Origin: an uncultured Thiothrix sp.
GTDB taxonomy: Bacteria; Pseudomonadota; Gammaproteobacteria; Thiotrichales; Thiotrichaceae
Assembly: GCF_937873765.1 (NCBI RefSeq)
Contig: NZ_CALMZC010000048.1
Location: 1-46,354 of the forward strand
DNA: 46,354 bases
Direction of reading: 5' to 3'
The translations under genes were made by a program, and so were the position numbers. The notes below the pieces were generated by a model, which had not been told where the DNA came from, ran no database searches, and saw only the letters and a list, made by a program, of their open reading frames with translations. Every line of letters starts with the position of its first letter. The first letter of the stretch is position 1. Shown piece by piece: positions 35,741-44,281 of this stretch.

Positions 35741-37168
35741 TTAAGCTAAAGCCTTATTGATACTAATAATTTTCGGTTGTGTCACCGCTTTTAAACCATC
35801 TACCCCGAACTCTACTCCAAAGCCAGATTGTTTAATCCCACCAAAGGGAACCATTGGGTGAATTGTCCCATGCTGATTAATCCACACGGTTCCAGCTTGC
35901 ATCCGATTAGCGACTTCACGGGCTTGCTCAGGATTGCTAGACCACACCGAAGCACCTAAGCCCACCTCGACGGCATTCGCCATCTGAATCGCTTCATCGA
36001 GATTACTAAATTTCACAATCGGCAATACTGGACCAAATTGCTCCTCCTGAACTAGACGTGCAGCGTTATCAATTTGGGTCACTAAAGTAATTGGGAAAAA
36101 ATTACCTGCACCTTGCATGGCAGCACCACCACAAACAAAGTTTGCAGCCTGCTGTTTAGCATCTTCGACCAAATCAACGATTTTGTTGAACTGCATCCGG
36201 TTTTGCACGGGTCCTAGCACAACTCCCTCTTCCAAGCCATTGCCCATCGGCATAGCGGCTGCGAGTTTATTCAACTCCTCAACTACGGCATCATGCACTG
36301 CTTCATGCACATAGAGGCGCTTAATGCAGGCGCAGGTTTGCCCCATATTAATAAATGAACCCCAGAACAAACCTTGAGCAATTTTGGCAGGATCGACATC
36401 AGGTAAGACAATCGCCGCATCATTCCCACCTAACTCCAAAGTGACACGCGCATAATTTTTCGCAGAAGCTTGAATGATTTTCGCACCAGTAGACGATGAA
36501 CCGGTGAACATAATCTTGTCCACACCTAGTGCAGAACTGAGCCAACCCCCGACTTCACCGCTACCGGAAACCGAATTGAGAACACCCGCTGGTAACACTG
36601 TATTGAGTAAACGCACCATTTCTAGGGTACAAATCGAGGTATATTCTGACGGCTTAATCACCACCGTATTGCCTGTACGTAAGGACGGCATAATTTGCCA
36701 AGTCGCAATGAGAAGCGGCCAATTCCAAGGTGCAATCGCTGCCACTACTCCAATCGGAGTACGGTGAATTTCATCGCGGCGGGTATCATCTTCAAACGCA
36801 ATTTCGACGGGCAATTCGAGGCTAGCGGGTACTTGCGTCCAGCCAATACAGCCTTGAATTTCAAATACAGAACCGGGGCCAGCCAGCGGCTTACCCTGCT
36901 CTTGAGTAACAAGCTTGGCAAGATAATCGAGATTGTCCTCCAGCACTTTCGCCATTTGCATTAAATAGCCTTTGCGCTCTTCATCACTTAAAGCTGCCCA
37001 TGCTGGTTGTACCGCTTTAGCCGCTGCGACGGCAGCTTGAACTTGCTCTTGAGTAGAACTGGGAACTAAACCTAAGACTTCGCCCGTAGCGGGATTATAG
37101 GATTCAAAAGTGGCTGCAGATGTAATGGCTTGTCCATTACAGGTATTCGTGTAGATGATGACGCTCAT
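35741..37168 (-). CDS. feaB: Aldehyde dehydrogenase (phenylacetaldehyde dehydrogenase-like)
   Basis: 475 residues from ATG 37168, with AGGAGGAG four bases upstream; earlier in-frame starts lack such a box. NAD-dependent dehydrogenase motifs are intact: Leu-Glu-Leu-Gly-Gly-Asn-Asp with the general-base Glu, the nucleophile in Gly-Gln-Thr-Cys, and Pro-Phe-Gly-Gly-Ile-Lys-Gln-Ser-Gly near the end. The gene is 27 bases upstream of the amine oxidase gene in one operon, and an AraC regulator follows upstream, so it likely oxidises the aldehyde made by the amine oxidase. The symbol is by context. Confidence 0.8.
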   Translation of the reverse strand: MSVIIYTNTCNGQAITSAATFESYNPATGEVLGLVPSSTQEQVQAAVAAAKAVQPAWAALSDEERKGYLMQMAKVLEDNLDYLAKLVTQEQGKPLAGPGSVFEIQGCIGWTQVPASLELPVEIAFEDDTRRDEIHRTPIGVVAAIAPWNWPLLIATWQIMPSLRTGNTVVIKPSEYTSICTLEMVRLLNTVLPAGVLNSVSGSGEVGGWLSSALGVDKIMFTGSSSTGAKIIQASAKNYARVTLELGGNDAAIVLPDVDPAKIAQGLFWGSFINMGQTCACIKRLYVHEAVHDAVVEELNKLAAAMPMGNGLEEGVVLGPVQNRMQFNKIVDLVEDAKQQAANFVCGGAAMQGAGNFFPITLVTQIDNAARLVQEEQFGPVLPIVKFSNLDEAIQMANAVEVGLGASVWSSNPEQAREVANRMQAGTVWINQHGTIHPMVPFGGIKQSGFGVEFGVDGLKAVTQPKIISINKALA

Positions 37169-37264
37169 AAACTCCTCCTGATTATGATTGCTGCTTAGCA
37201 TTTCATAGCTCAGGTGAAAAATCTTGGTAGGCTGCGCCAAAGTTTATGCAGTTAGCGCCAAAAT

Positions 37265-38203
37265 TTAGGAAGCGGAGGTAGCTCCATAGTATTTAGGAGA
37301 AACACCGTATTGTTTTTTAAACAAACGATTGAGCGTCGATATATCCCCAAACCCGTGTTCATAAGCAAGTGCTGCGATTTGCAGCTTACCCCCTTGTCGC
37401 TGAGTCGCTTCAAGGCGTTTAGTAAAACGTTGCAGGCGAATTTGTTGAATCATTTCTGTACATTGCAAACCCGCTTCAGCCAATAGGCGTTGAATAGTAC
37501 GGGTGGATAAACCAGACAGCTCCGCTAAGCGTACTACATTAAAGCCATCCTCCAAAGCATGCTCATGCAACAAAGCAATCAGATGCTGTAAAGCCTTTTG
37601 GTTAGCGGCTAACTCCTCTGCATTATCCGCGCGGGCAAACTGTGCACACAGCAACTCCAACAGACTATTAGATAAATGCACTTGAGCAGGACTATGCTCA
37701 GGCGTATTGACCAGCATTTTCACATGCGCATTGATCAACTGACCATAATCACTTTGCGCACTAATTAAGGTTGCTGGATCAAAGCGCACTTGTGGATGGT
37801 TTTGATGCAACAGTTCACGCGGCAAATGTAAGGATAATTGGCGAGTGTTGAGGCTGGAATCGTAGCTAAAAGTACTGGGTTGCAAGGAATCAATCAGAGT
37901 CATATCCCCTTGCTCACGTAACACAGCGCGGGATTTACCCTGCTGTAACTCTGCATGCCCTGCCAAGTGAATAATCAGAAAATAATAGGCATGCCCGTCT
38001 TGAGCAATATCGCGATAATTACGTACAATTTGCTGAGCGTTATGCTGTACTAGCGCAAAATCAGCCTTCCCTTTTCGCACTACCTCCACATGCCCTAAAA
38101 TACTGGACGCTTCAGTCACCGTGCGAAAATGACCACACACCGCTTGCAGCTCAGACTGCCACTGCATCGGCTCTAAAATTTTGAGCGGTTTAGCTAACTG
38201 CAT
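37265..38203 (-). CDS. AraC-family activator (FeaR-like by context)
   Basis: A 312-residue regulator. The N-terminal half fits an AraC-type sensor domain, with His-Leu-Ala-Gly-His-Ala near residue 77. The C-terminal ~100 residues hold two helix-turn-helix motifs, including Leu-Ala-Glu-Leu-Ser-Gly-Leu-Ser-Thr-Arg-Thr-Ile-Gln-Arg and Gly-Phe-Gly-Asp-Ile-Ser-Thr-Leu-Asn-Arg-Leu-Phe-Lys. It lies immediately upstream of the aldehyde dehydrogenase and amine oxidase genes in the same direction, as feaR sits near tynA/feaB in Escherichia coli. The role as activator of those genes is inference. Confidence 0.85.
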   Translation of the reverse strand: MQLAKPLKILEPMQWQSELQAVCGHFRTVTEASSILGHVEVVRKGKADFALVQHNAQQIVRNYRDIAQDGHAYYFLIIHLAGHAELQQGKSRAVLREQGDMTLIDSLQPSTFSYDSSLNTRQLSLHLPRELLHQNHPQVRFDPATLISAQSDYGQLINAHVKMLVNTPEHSPAQVHLSNSLLELLCAQFARADNAEELAANQKALQHLIALLHEHALEDGFNVVRLAELSGLSTRTIQRLLAEAGLQCTEMIQQIRLQRFTKRLEATQRQGGKLQIAALAYEHGFGDISTLNRLFKKQYGVSPKYYGATSAS

Positions 38204-38347
38204 GGGTGCTTACCTACGCGAGTGAATAGAAATGTCTTCTCGCTAGCTTAACTAGTAACTTTGATATTACTCGGTTTTTTTCTTTATTGTCGATTGTGCC
38301 ACTGACTGGCTAGGGATGACTGTTTTTATCGTTCTCAATCATCATGT

Positions 38348-38923
38348 TTAGAACAAATGTAAAGCAGCATATTGCAGCAATATAATGGTTTTACCATCCT
38401 GAATCTCACCCGTTTTGACCATTGCAAGGGCTTGCTGAAACGGTAATTCTAAAACTTCAATATCTTCGCCTTCGCTGACAACCCCTCCGCCATGGTTAAG
38501 CTTATCTTTAGCTTGATAGGCTGCTATATAGAAATAGAGCTTTTCCGTGACTGAACCCGGACTCATATACGCTTCAAACACTTTTTCAATCGCTTGCACT
38601 TGATAGCCGGTTTCTTCTTCAGCCTCCAAACGAATCCGCTCTTCAGGGCTGGCTTGGTCTAATAAACCTGCTGCAGTTTCAATCAATAAGCCACTCTCTA
38701 AACCATTGCTAAACGCTGGAAAACGAAATTGCCGAGTCAGCACCACGGTTTGCTGTGCTAAGTTATACAGCAGAATCGTCGCTCCATTGCCACGGTCATA
38801 AACCTCACGACTTTGTGTCTGCCATTCGCCATTATTGCGCTGGTAGTCAAAGGTCGCTTTGCGTAGCACATACCAATTATCAGACAGCACCTCGATGCTA
38901 TGAATTTTTACACGATCACTCAT
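38348..38923 (-). CDS. nudK: Nudix hydrolase NudK (GDP-mannose hydrolase-like)
   Basis: A 191-residue Nudix hydrolase, the same length as Escherichia coli NudK. The Nudix box runs Gly-Leu-Leu-Asp ... Pro-Glu-Glu ... Arg-Leu-Glu-Ala-Glu-Glu-Glu-Thr-Gly-Tyr near residues 86-109, the metal-binding motif. The N-terminus (Val-Leu-Ser-Asp-Asn-Trp-Tyr-Val-Leu-Arg-Lys) and Ser-Pro-Gly-Ser-Val-Thr-Glu-Lys further on are typical of NudK. AAGGGA lies upstream of ATG. The protein may remove GDP-mannose or other nucleotide sugars. Confidence 0.88.
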   Translation of the reverse strand: MSDRVKIHSIEVLSDNWYVLRKATFDYQRNNGEWQTQSREVYDRGNGATILLYNLAQQTVVLTRQFRFPAFSNGLESGLLIETAAGLLDQASPEERIRLEAEEETGYQVQAIEKVFEAYMSPGSVTEKLYFYIAAYQAKDKLNHGGGVVSEGEDIEVLELPFQQALAMVKTGEIQDGKTIILLQYAALHLF

Positions 38924-38950
38924 GCTTTTATCCCTTTTAATGGCTTATTC

Positions 38951-38981
38951 AAAAAACAAGGGCTTAAGTTGTTAAGCCCTT
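38951..38981 (-). terminator. Intrinsic terminator of trhP
   Basis: On the minus strand AAGGGCTTAA pairs perfectly with TTAAGCCCTT across a 4-base loop, followed by G and six T residues. It lies about 17 bases after the trhP stop. Confidence 0.9.
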
Positions 38982-38997
38982 ATCCTCAAATAGCAAA

Positions 38998-40353
38998 CTA
39001 GATAAACCGACTAATCAATACTTTATCAGTATGTAAATTCGGCACAGGAATCTTCACAAAATGCCCACTACCGGGGGCAACTTCAATGGGTTCACCATGT
39101 TTATTACGCATCGCTTCCAAAGTAAATTCCTGATTCTGCCCGTTGGGTACGATCAGCTCCAAACGATCACCGACTGCAAAGCGATTTTTCACTTCCACAT
39201 CCATCCAGCCATTCGCTGCATCATAACTCGTCATTTCCGCCACGAACTGCTGTTGATGGGATTGCGACGCGCCATAGATATAGTTCTGGTATTCATGGGT
39301 ATGGTGACGCTCGTAGAAACCATTGGTATAACCGCGATTCGCTAAGTTCTCCAAAACCCCTAATAATTTATCATCGAAAGGCTTACCCGCAACCGCATCA
39401 TCAATCGCTTGGCGATAGGCTTGCGCAGTACGTGCCGCATAATAATGCGATTTGGTACGCCCTTCGATTTTCAGGCTATCCACCCCGATTTCACATAAGC
39501 GTTGCACATGCTCAACGGCGCGTAAATCTTTGGAGTTCATAATATAAGTGCCGTGTTCGTCTTCCATCACCGGCAATAATTCACCCGGACGACTAGCCTC
39601 TTCCAAGAAATACACCCGATCCGCTAAAGGATGGCGCTCTTGATTGCCACAATCGGCTGTACTCGCCACTTTATTGAACACATCCATCGACAGCACGGCC
39701 TCACGCGGCACGATAGTACCATCCGGCGTTTCAGCAGCTTCAGAGGTTTTGTATTCCCAGCGACAGGAATTAGTACAAGTCCCTTGGTTGGGATCACGGT
39801 GATTAAAATAGCCCGACAACAAACAGCGCCCTGAATAGGCAATGCACAAAGCGCCATGCACGAACACTTCCAGCTCCATATCGGGGCATTCTTGGCGGAT
39901 TTCGGCGATCTCATCCAAAGACAACTCGCGCGACAAAATAATCCGCTTCACACCAAGCTTTTGCCAAAACTTCACACTAGCGTAATTCACCGTGTTCATC
40001 TGCACCGATAAATGAATTACTGCTTCGGGAAAAGCTTCACGCACCATCATAATCAAACCGGGGTCTGCCATAATCAGCGCATCGGGCTGCATGTGAATCA
40101 CTGGCTCAATATCGCGCAAGAAGGTTTTAACCTTGGAGTTATGCGGCATAGTATTAGCAGCGACGAAAAACTGCTTGCCCAAAGCATGCGCCTCACGAAT
40201 ACCGGTGGCGAGTACATCATTCTGAAAATCATTATTGCGCACGCGCAGGCTATAACGCGGTTGCCCCGCATACACCGCATCCGCCCCATAAGCAAAGGCA
40301 TAGTGCATATTCTTCAAAGTACCCGCAGGTGCGAGTAATTCCGGCTTTTTCAT
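38998..40353 (-). CDS. trhP: tRNA hydroxylation protein TrhP (YegQ), U32 family
   Basis: A 451-residue protein of peptidase family U32, YegQ/TrhP type, needed to form 5-hydroxyuridine at the tRNA wobble position. The family cysteines are in Cys-Ile-Ala-Tyr-Ser-Gly-Arg-Cys-Leu-Leu-Ser and Gly-Thr-Cys-Thr-Asn-Ser-Cys-Arg-Trp near residues 169-198, which probably bind an iron-sulfur cluster. The Asp-Ser-Leu-Lys-Ile-Glu-Gly-Arg motif near 295 is the signature of U32. AAGGA lies close to ATG. Confidence 0.92.
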   Translation of the reverse strand: MKKPELLAPAGTLKNMHYAFAYGADAVYAGQPRYSLRVRNNDFQNDVLATGIREAHALGKQFFVAANTMPHNSKVKTFLRDIEPVIHMQPDALIMADPGLIMMVREAFPEAVIHLSVQMNTVNYASVKFWQKLGVKRIILSRELSLDEIAEIRQECPDMELEVFVHGALCIAYSGRCLLSGYFNHRDPNQGTCTNSCRWEYKTSEAAETPDGTIVPREAVLSMDVFNKVASTADCGNQERHPLADRVYFLEEASRPGELLPVMEDEHGTYIMNSKDLRAVEHVQRLCEIGVDSLKIEGRTKSHYYAARTAQAYRQAIDDAVAGKPFDDKLLGVLENLANRGYTNGFYERHHTHEYQNYIYGASQSHQQQFVAEMTSYDAANGWMDVEVKNRFAVGDRLELIVPNGQNQEFTLEAMRNKHGEPIEVAPGSGHFVKIPVPNLHTDKVLISRFI

Positions 40354-40478
40354 GTTAGTTCCTTAACCAGATTGCAGGTCTAGTTGTTGGGAGTTGGAGA
40401 TGGGAGGTATTCTAGCGGCTTTGGGAGACTATGACTAATAGTGCTAAACTAGGCAGTAATAACCTTGGAGTTTTCAAT

Positions 40479-41042
40479 ATGGGTGCGCTACCACAAACCA
40501 ATTATGTTTCCCCTGAGGACTATTTACGCCTAGAAAATGATCGAGCTGATGACGGCACACGCTGCGAATACAATAATGGGCAGATTTATGCAATGGCGGG
40601 CGCGAGCCGTAATCACAATTTACTTTCAGGTGCTTTGTTTGTACGACTTTATACGCATTTAAGCAATACTCGCTGCCAAGTCTTTCAATCCGATATGAAG
40701 GTCGCTATCGAAACTTTGGGTGATATGCGCTTTTATTATCCTGATGTACAAGTAAGCTGCGAAGACGAAACCGATACTTATGCGAATAAATCACCTTGCT
40801 TAATTATTGAAGTTTTATCAGTGAGTACCGTGCAAAAAGATCGGTCAGAAAAGCTCAGTGGTTATCGACTGATTCCAGCTTTGCAAGAGTATGTGTTGTG
40901 TTCGCAAGACTCGCCTTATGTGGAGATTTATCGGCGGCGCAATGAGTGGAAGTTGGAGTATTTTACAACGGGGCAGGTTGTACGTTTGGAATCGGTAGGT
41001 TTAGATCTGAGTGTGGATGAGCTGTATCACTTCCTAAAATGA
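40479..41042 (+). CDS. Uma2-family PD-(D/E)XK nuclease-like protein
   Basis: 187 residues from ATG 40479, chosen because GGAG lies 8 bases before it. The Uma2 fold is marked by Tyr-Leu-Arg-Leu-Glu-Asn near the N-terminus, Tyr-Pro-Asp-Val-Gln-Val with the active-site Asp, Ile-Ile-Glu-Val-Leu-Ser with the Glu, and Asp-Arg-Ser-Glu-Lys-Leu-Ser-Gly-Tyr-Arg carrying the Lys. Such proteins are abundant in cyanobacteria and some sulfur bacteria; their role is mostly unknown. A related copy is encoded at 45482-46039. Confidence 0.88.
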   Translation: MGALPQTNYVSPEDYLRLENDRADDGTRCEYNNGQIYAMAGASRNHNLLSGALFVRLYTHLSNTRCQVFQSDMKVAIETLGDMRFYYPDVQVSCEDETDTYANKSPCLIIEVLSVSTVQKDRSEKLSGYRLIPALQEYVLCSQDSPYVEIYRRRNEWKLEYFTTGQVVRLESVGLDLSVDELYHFLK

Positions 41043-41133
41043 GAAGAAAGCCCTATTTTCTATAAAATAAAAATACTAACAATAACCAAATTACTCTAAA
41101 CTCTACTTTATGGCTTAGAGAGTAAACCCGATT

Positions 41134-42324
41134 ATGATCCCCAGCATTCTACGCCAAGCTTCAGCTTTCATTCTGGCTCGCCCGCAACCAAGTTATCAAC
41201 GTTTCTTGCATCAAAAAATTGATTTCAAAGAAGCTTTAATTGGCATAAAAGGGGCGCGGGGTTGCGGTAAAACTACGCTGTTACTACAACACGCGGCGGC
41301 GGCTAAGCTTGAGCCTGCACAAGTGCTGTATATTGCTTGCGATCATCCTGCGATGGTAGATCTGAGTTTGTATGAATTGGCGCAGACCTTTTACCAAGAA
41401 GGCGGGCAACTATTACTATTAGACGAAATTCATAAGATCAAAAATTTTGCAAATCACCTCAAAGCCATTCGCGATACTTTTGACTTACAAGTCATTTTTT
41501 CAGGCTCTTCTGCTTTGCGGATAGAACATGAGTTAGGCGATTTATCACGGCGTGCGGTGGTTTATGATCTGCCAGTATTGTCTTTACGCGAGTTTATGGA
41601 GATTGAAACAGGGCAACCATTTGACTCTATAAGCTTGCCAGAACTATTAGAACAACATAGTAATCTAGCGCAGCAGATAATGCGTCAAGTTCGACCGATT
41701 GAGCAATTTAAAAAATACTTAACCTACGGTGCTTACCCTTTTTATCGTGAGTCTTTGGATAACTACTCACGCAAGTTATTAGAAGTGATTAATCAGACCA
41801 TTGACTCTGATTTAGCAGGTATTTATTCGATTGAAACTAGCAAGATTGATAAATTAAAAAAATTGCTCTATATGCTGTGTAGCACTGATCCCGTCGAGCT
41901 GAATATTTCCAAACTGAGTGCAACGGTTGGCACATCTTGGGCAACCTTAGCGAAATATTTAGAGCGGATGCAAGCAGGTCATCTCATTCATATAGTGCGT
42001 GCTGGTTCTGGCATGCGCACGGTAAATAAACCAGATAAACTACTCTTAGATAATACGAATCTATTTCAAGTACTCTGTGCTACACCCCATAGCGGCTCCT
42101 TACGTGAAACCTTTTTCGTTTCTCAACTGAGCTATCAACATCAAGTCCATTACCATGATCAAGGCGATTTTAGCGTCGATGAGCAATGGATTTTTGAAAT
42201 TGGTGGCGCGAATAAAAGCCTTAAACAACTCAAAGGACAAGCACAAAGTTATGCAGCTCTGGATGATATGGTAGTAGGTGATGGGCGGCGCGTGCCTTTG
42301 TGGATGTTTGGGATGTTGTATTAA
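41134..42324 (+). CDS. AAA-type ATPase with DUF4143 C-terminal domain
   Basis: A 396-residue ATPase. Walker A is Gly-Ala-Arg-Gly-Cys-Gly-Lys-Thr at about 40-47, and Walker B is Leu-Leu-Leu-Leu-Asp-Glu-Ile at 94-100. A sensor-type Ser in Phe-Ser-Gly-Ser-Ser follows. The C-terminal DUF4143 domain (about 220-380) has a PD-(D/E)XK-like Glu-Ile-Gly-Gly-Ala-Asn-Lys-Ser segment. Members are scattered accessory proteins of unclear function, some thought to act in defence or regulation. The gene stands alone between a Uma2 gene and a convergent exported-protein gene. Confidence 0.9.
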   Translation: MIPSILRQASAFILARPQPSYQRFLHQKIDFKEALIGIKGARGCGKTTLLLQHAAAAKLEPAQVLYIACDHPAMVDLSLYELAQTFYQEGGQLLLLDEIHKIKNFANHLKAIRDTFDLQVIFSGSSALRIEHELGDLSRRAVVYDLPVLSLREFMEIETGQPFDSISLPELLEQHSNLAQQIMRQVRPIEQFKKYLTYGAYPFYRESLDNYSRKLLEVINQTIDSDLAGIYSIETSKIDKLKKLLYMLCSTDPVELNISKLSATVGTSWATLAKYLERMQAGHLIHIVRAGSGMRTVNKPDKLLLDNTNLFQVLCATPHSGSLRETFFVSQLSYQHQVHYHDQGDFSVDEQWIFEIGGANKSLKQLKGQAQSYAALDDMVVGDGRRVPLWMFGMLY

Positions 42325-42371
42325 CTCTTAACCAGACTCCAATACTTCTCGATTGGAATCAAGGTTAAGAG
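42325..42371. terminator. Long hairpin between convergent genes
   Basis: CTCTTAACC (42325-42333) pairs with GGTTAAGAG (42363-42371), with an inner stem CCAAT/ATTGG inside. It starts directly after the DUF4143 gene and can serve both convergent genes. No long T-run is present. Confidence 0.6.
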
Positions 42372-42394
42372 ATTATTTCACCCACCGAAGATAT

Positions 42395-43552
42395 CTAGTT
42401 CTGCTTTTTTAGTTTTTCACGGCAAATAGGCAACATAGTTTGATTCCAACGTTTCTCGTAAGTACGTATCCTTTGTAAGGATTGTCGCATCAATCGCTCA
42501 TGACGTTGTATAGCCTGTGAGTTTGGATTATTGCTTAAATCAACATTACCCCACAGACCCGCATACAAATCATCACGTCCTTCAAGCATACGAATGGGGC
42601 AAACCTTAGCTAATTTCTCAGCTTCTTCCTGATCAATATTCCCTTCTTCAATGCCATACGAGACCACTCGCGGTCTGAAGTTTTTAGGTGGTGCACCTGG
42701 CCCAAACCAATCACCCACCATTACCCATTTCATACCCAGAAAATAAGTTTGCTGTTGGCGAATCGCGTTCTGTACGTCAAGCTCCACATTTTTCTGACGC
42801 ATCGCCTGTGCCAGTCGAATCTGATAAATTGCCTTTTGCAAATCACTTTGGGTATTGGAACGTGGCTCAATAAAGGGAGCTTCATCTAAAATAAATACAG
42901 TATTACCGATAGCCTTATGGGTGGGCTTCACTGGAGGAATACGGTTAATATCAGGAGCACCACTTAGGCGTTTACACTCTGCATACATCACGCTATTCCA
43001 ACGACTAACATATTCAGCCAAAACCTGTTGATATAGCTTGATCATTTTAGTGGGAAAGGAAGAACTCATTGATGAGGGGATTAGCTGTTGCCCCCTAGGC
43101 ATGGGTGCTTCCTTATTTTGAATTTTAATCACGAGTGCTGTATTAATATATTCATACTCATTTTCACCTTCAACCACTCGCCACTGATGACAAACCTTAT
43201 CGACAGCACTTGAGACTGCATTATCAAACATGACATTGGCTGGTTGATAGCTTGCTTGTTGAGCCTGTGTCATTTTGGCATTCGTTCGTAGCAAGTAAAG
43301 TTGACCAAGCTTAATGGAGCTTTGTGCATCTAATTCAGGTAAACCCCGCTTTAAACTAACTAATAAACGAATATAGTAGGTATCTAACTCACGAATAGTT
43401 ACCAAGCTAGCGACGGGTTCACGCTCTGGAGGCTGGGATACAATTAATAATTTATCGCCCTTAAAGACTGGCATAGGTCTGTAAACTTCAGCTAAAGCAT
43501 TAGTTGAATAGAACATGACAAAGAACAAGAAGCTATTTAAAATAAACCGCAT
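42395..43552 (-). CDS. Unrecognised exported protein built of two tandem ~184-residue repeats
   Basis: A 385-residue protein with a signal peptide (1-21, ending Asn-Ala-Leu-Ala) that I cannot assign to a family. Residues 32-196 and 216-381 are copies at a constant offset of 184: Gly-Asp-Lys-Leu-Leu-Ile-Val matches Gly-Asn-Thr-Val-Phe-Ile-Leu; Tyr-Tyr-Ile-Arg-Leu-Leu matches Ile-Tyr-Gln-Ile-Arg-Leu-Ala; Tyr-Val-Ser-Arg-Trp-Asn matches Tyr-Glu-Lys-Arg-Trp-Asn; Cys193 matches Cys377. Each copy has a second cysteine, Cys121 and Cys318, so one disulfide per repeat is likely. No membrane anchor beyond the signal; it is probably periplasmic. A hairpin covers its ribosome-binding site. Confidence 0.85.
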   Translation of the reverse strand: MRFILNSFLFFVMFYSTNALAEVYRPMPVFKGDKLLIVSQPPEREPVASLVTIRELDTYYIRLLVSLKRGLPELDAQSSIKLGQLYLLRTNAKMTQAQQASYQPANVMFDNAVSSAVDKVCHQWRVVEGENEYEYINTALVIKIQNKEAPMPRGQQLIPSSMSSSFPTKMIKLYQQVLAEYVSRWNSVMYAECKRLSGAPDINRIPPVKPTHKAIGNTVFILDEAPFIEPRSNTQSDLQKAIYQIRLAQAMRQKNVELDVQNAIRQQQTYFLGMKWVMVGDWFGPGAPPKNFRPRVVSYGIEEGNIDQEEAEKLAKVCPIRMLEGRDDLYAGLWGNVDLSNNPNSQAIQRHERLMRQSLQRIRTYEKRWNQTMLPICREKLKKQN

Positions 43553-43558
43553 AAGACC

Positions 43559-43579
43559 AATCCTTTTTAGAAAAGGATT
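43559..43579 (-). promoter_or_regulatory. Hairpin covering the ribosome-binding site of the exported-protein gene
   Basis: On the minus strand AATCCTTTT (43579..43571) pairs perfectly with AAAAGGATT (43567..43559) across CTA. The AAAGGA in the second arm is the probable ribosome-binding sequence, 6-9 bases before ATG 43552. If folded, the arm would be masked, so translation could depend on temperature or another factor that opens the stem. Confidence 0.5.
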
Positions 43580-43626
43580 AGTTTAGTCTATTTCTAATCA
43601 AGAATGAATTTAACCCTTACCAAGGA

Positions 43627-44208
43627 TTAGCGACCAAAATACCCCGGCTCATTCCCCGCCTTCCACTTAATATTACACCCCAAAGAAGCCACCTGATTCT
43701 CTGGCGCAGCCATACCTGCCAATAAACTATCCACAGCATCACGCATATCTTTTCCAGTCACCGGCACATCGTTTCGTGGGCGTGCATCATCAAATTGACC
43801 GCGATAATAAAGCAGGTGATTCGCATCGAATAAAAAGAAATCTGGCGTACAAGCCGCTTGATAAGCTTTGGCAACTTGCTGAGTTTCGTCAAATAAATAC
43901 GGAAAGGTATACGGTACGTCCTTCACTTGCTGTCGCATTTTTTCCGGGCTGTCATCAGGATAATTCGCCACATCATTCGCATTGATCGCTACCACCGCAA
44001 CCCCCTTCGCTTGATATTCTGCAGCCATACCTGCAAATACAGTTTGGATATGCAGTACATAAGGACAATGATTGCAAATAAAGGCTACTAATAGTGGCTG
44101 GCCTTGAAAATCTTTAAGTGCCACCGTTTTGCCGGTCGCGGGCTCGGGTAAAGAAAAGCCCGGTGCTGATGTACCCAGTGCTAGCATGGTTGAGGGCGTG
44201 CGTGCCAT
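43627..44208 (-). CDS. Thioredoxin-fold redoxin (AhpC/TSA-like, CxxC motif)
   Basis: A 193-residue thioredoxin-family protein. Active-site Cys45-x2-Cys48 lies in Cys-Asn-His-Cys-Pro-Tyr-Val after Val-Ala-Phe-Ile. The cis-Pro region reads Ala-Cys-Thr-Pro-Asp-Phe-Phe-Leu-Phe. This form, with CNHCPYV and Phe-Asp-Asp-Ala-Arg-Pro-Arg-Asn-Asp, is widespread and poorly characterised. No signal peptide is evident, so it is probably cytoplasmic. It diverges from ubiC. Confidence 0.9.
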   Translation of the reverse strand: MARTPSTMLALGTSAPGFSLPEPATGKTVALKDFQGQPLLVAFICNHCPYVLHIQTVFAGMAAEYQAKGVAVVAINANDVANYPDDSPEKMRQQVKDVPYTFPYLFDETQQVAKAYQAACTPDFFLFDANHLLYYRGQFDDARPRNDVPVTGKDMRDAVDSLLAGMAAPENQVASLGCNIKWKAGNEPGYFGR

Positions 44209-44281
44209 AAGAAATCCTTGATTACTCTGAATGACACGCCAATTATAATACGCGATTCATCACACTGCTATTTAATGGCTC

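Noticed and set aside
35124..35744. A 206-codon open frame on the plus strand opposite the amine oxidase gene.
   Set aside because: It mirrors the codon pattern of the well-supported amine oxidase on the other strand, is Ser/Leu/Val-rich without domains, and has no ribosome-binding site.
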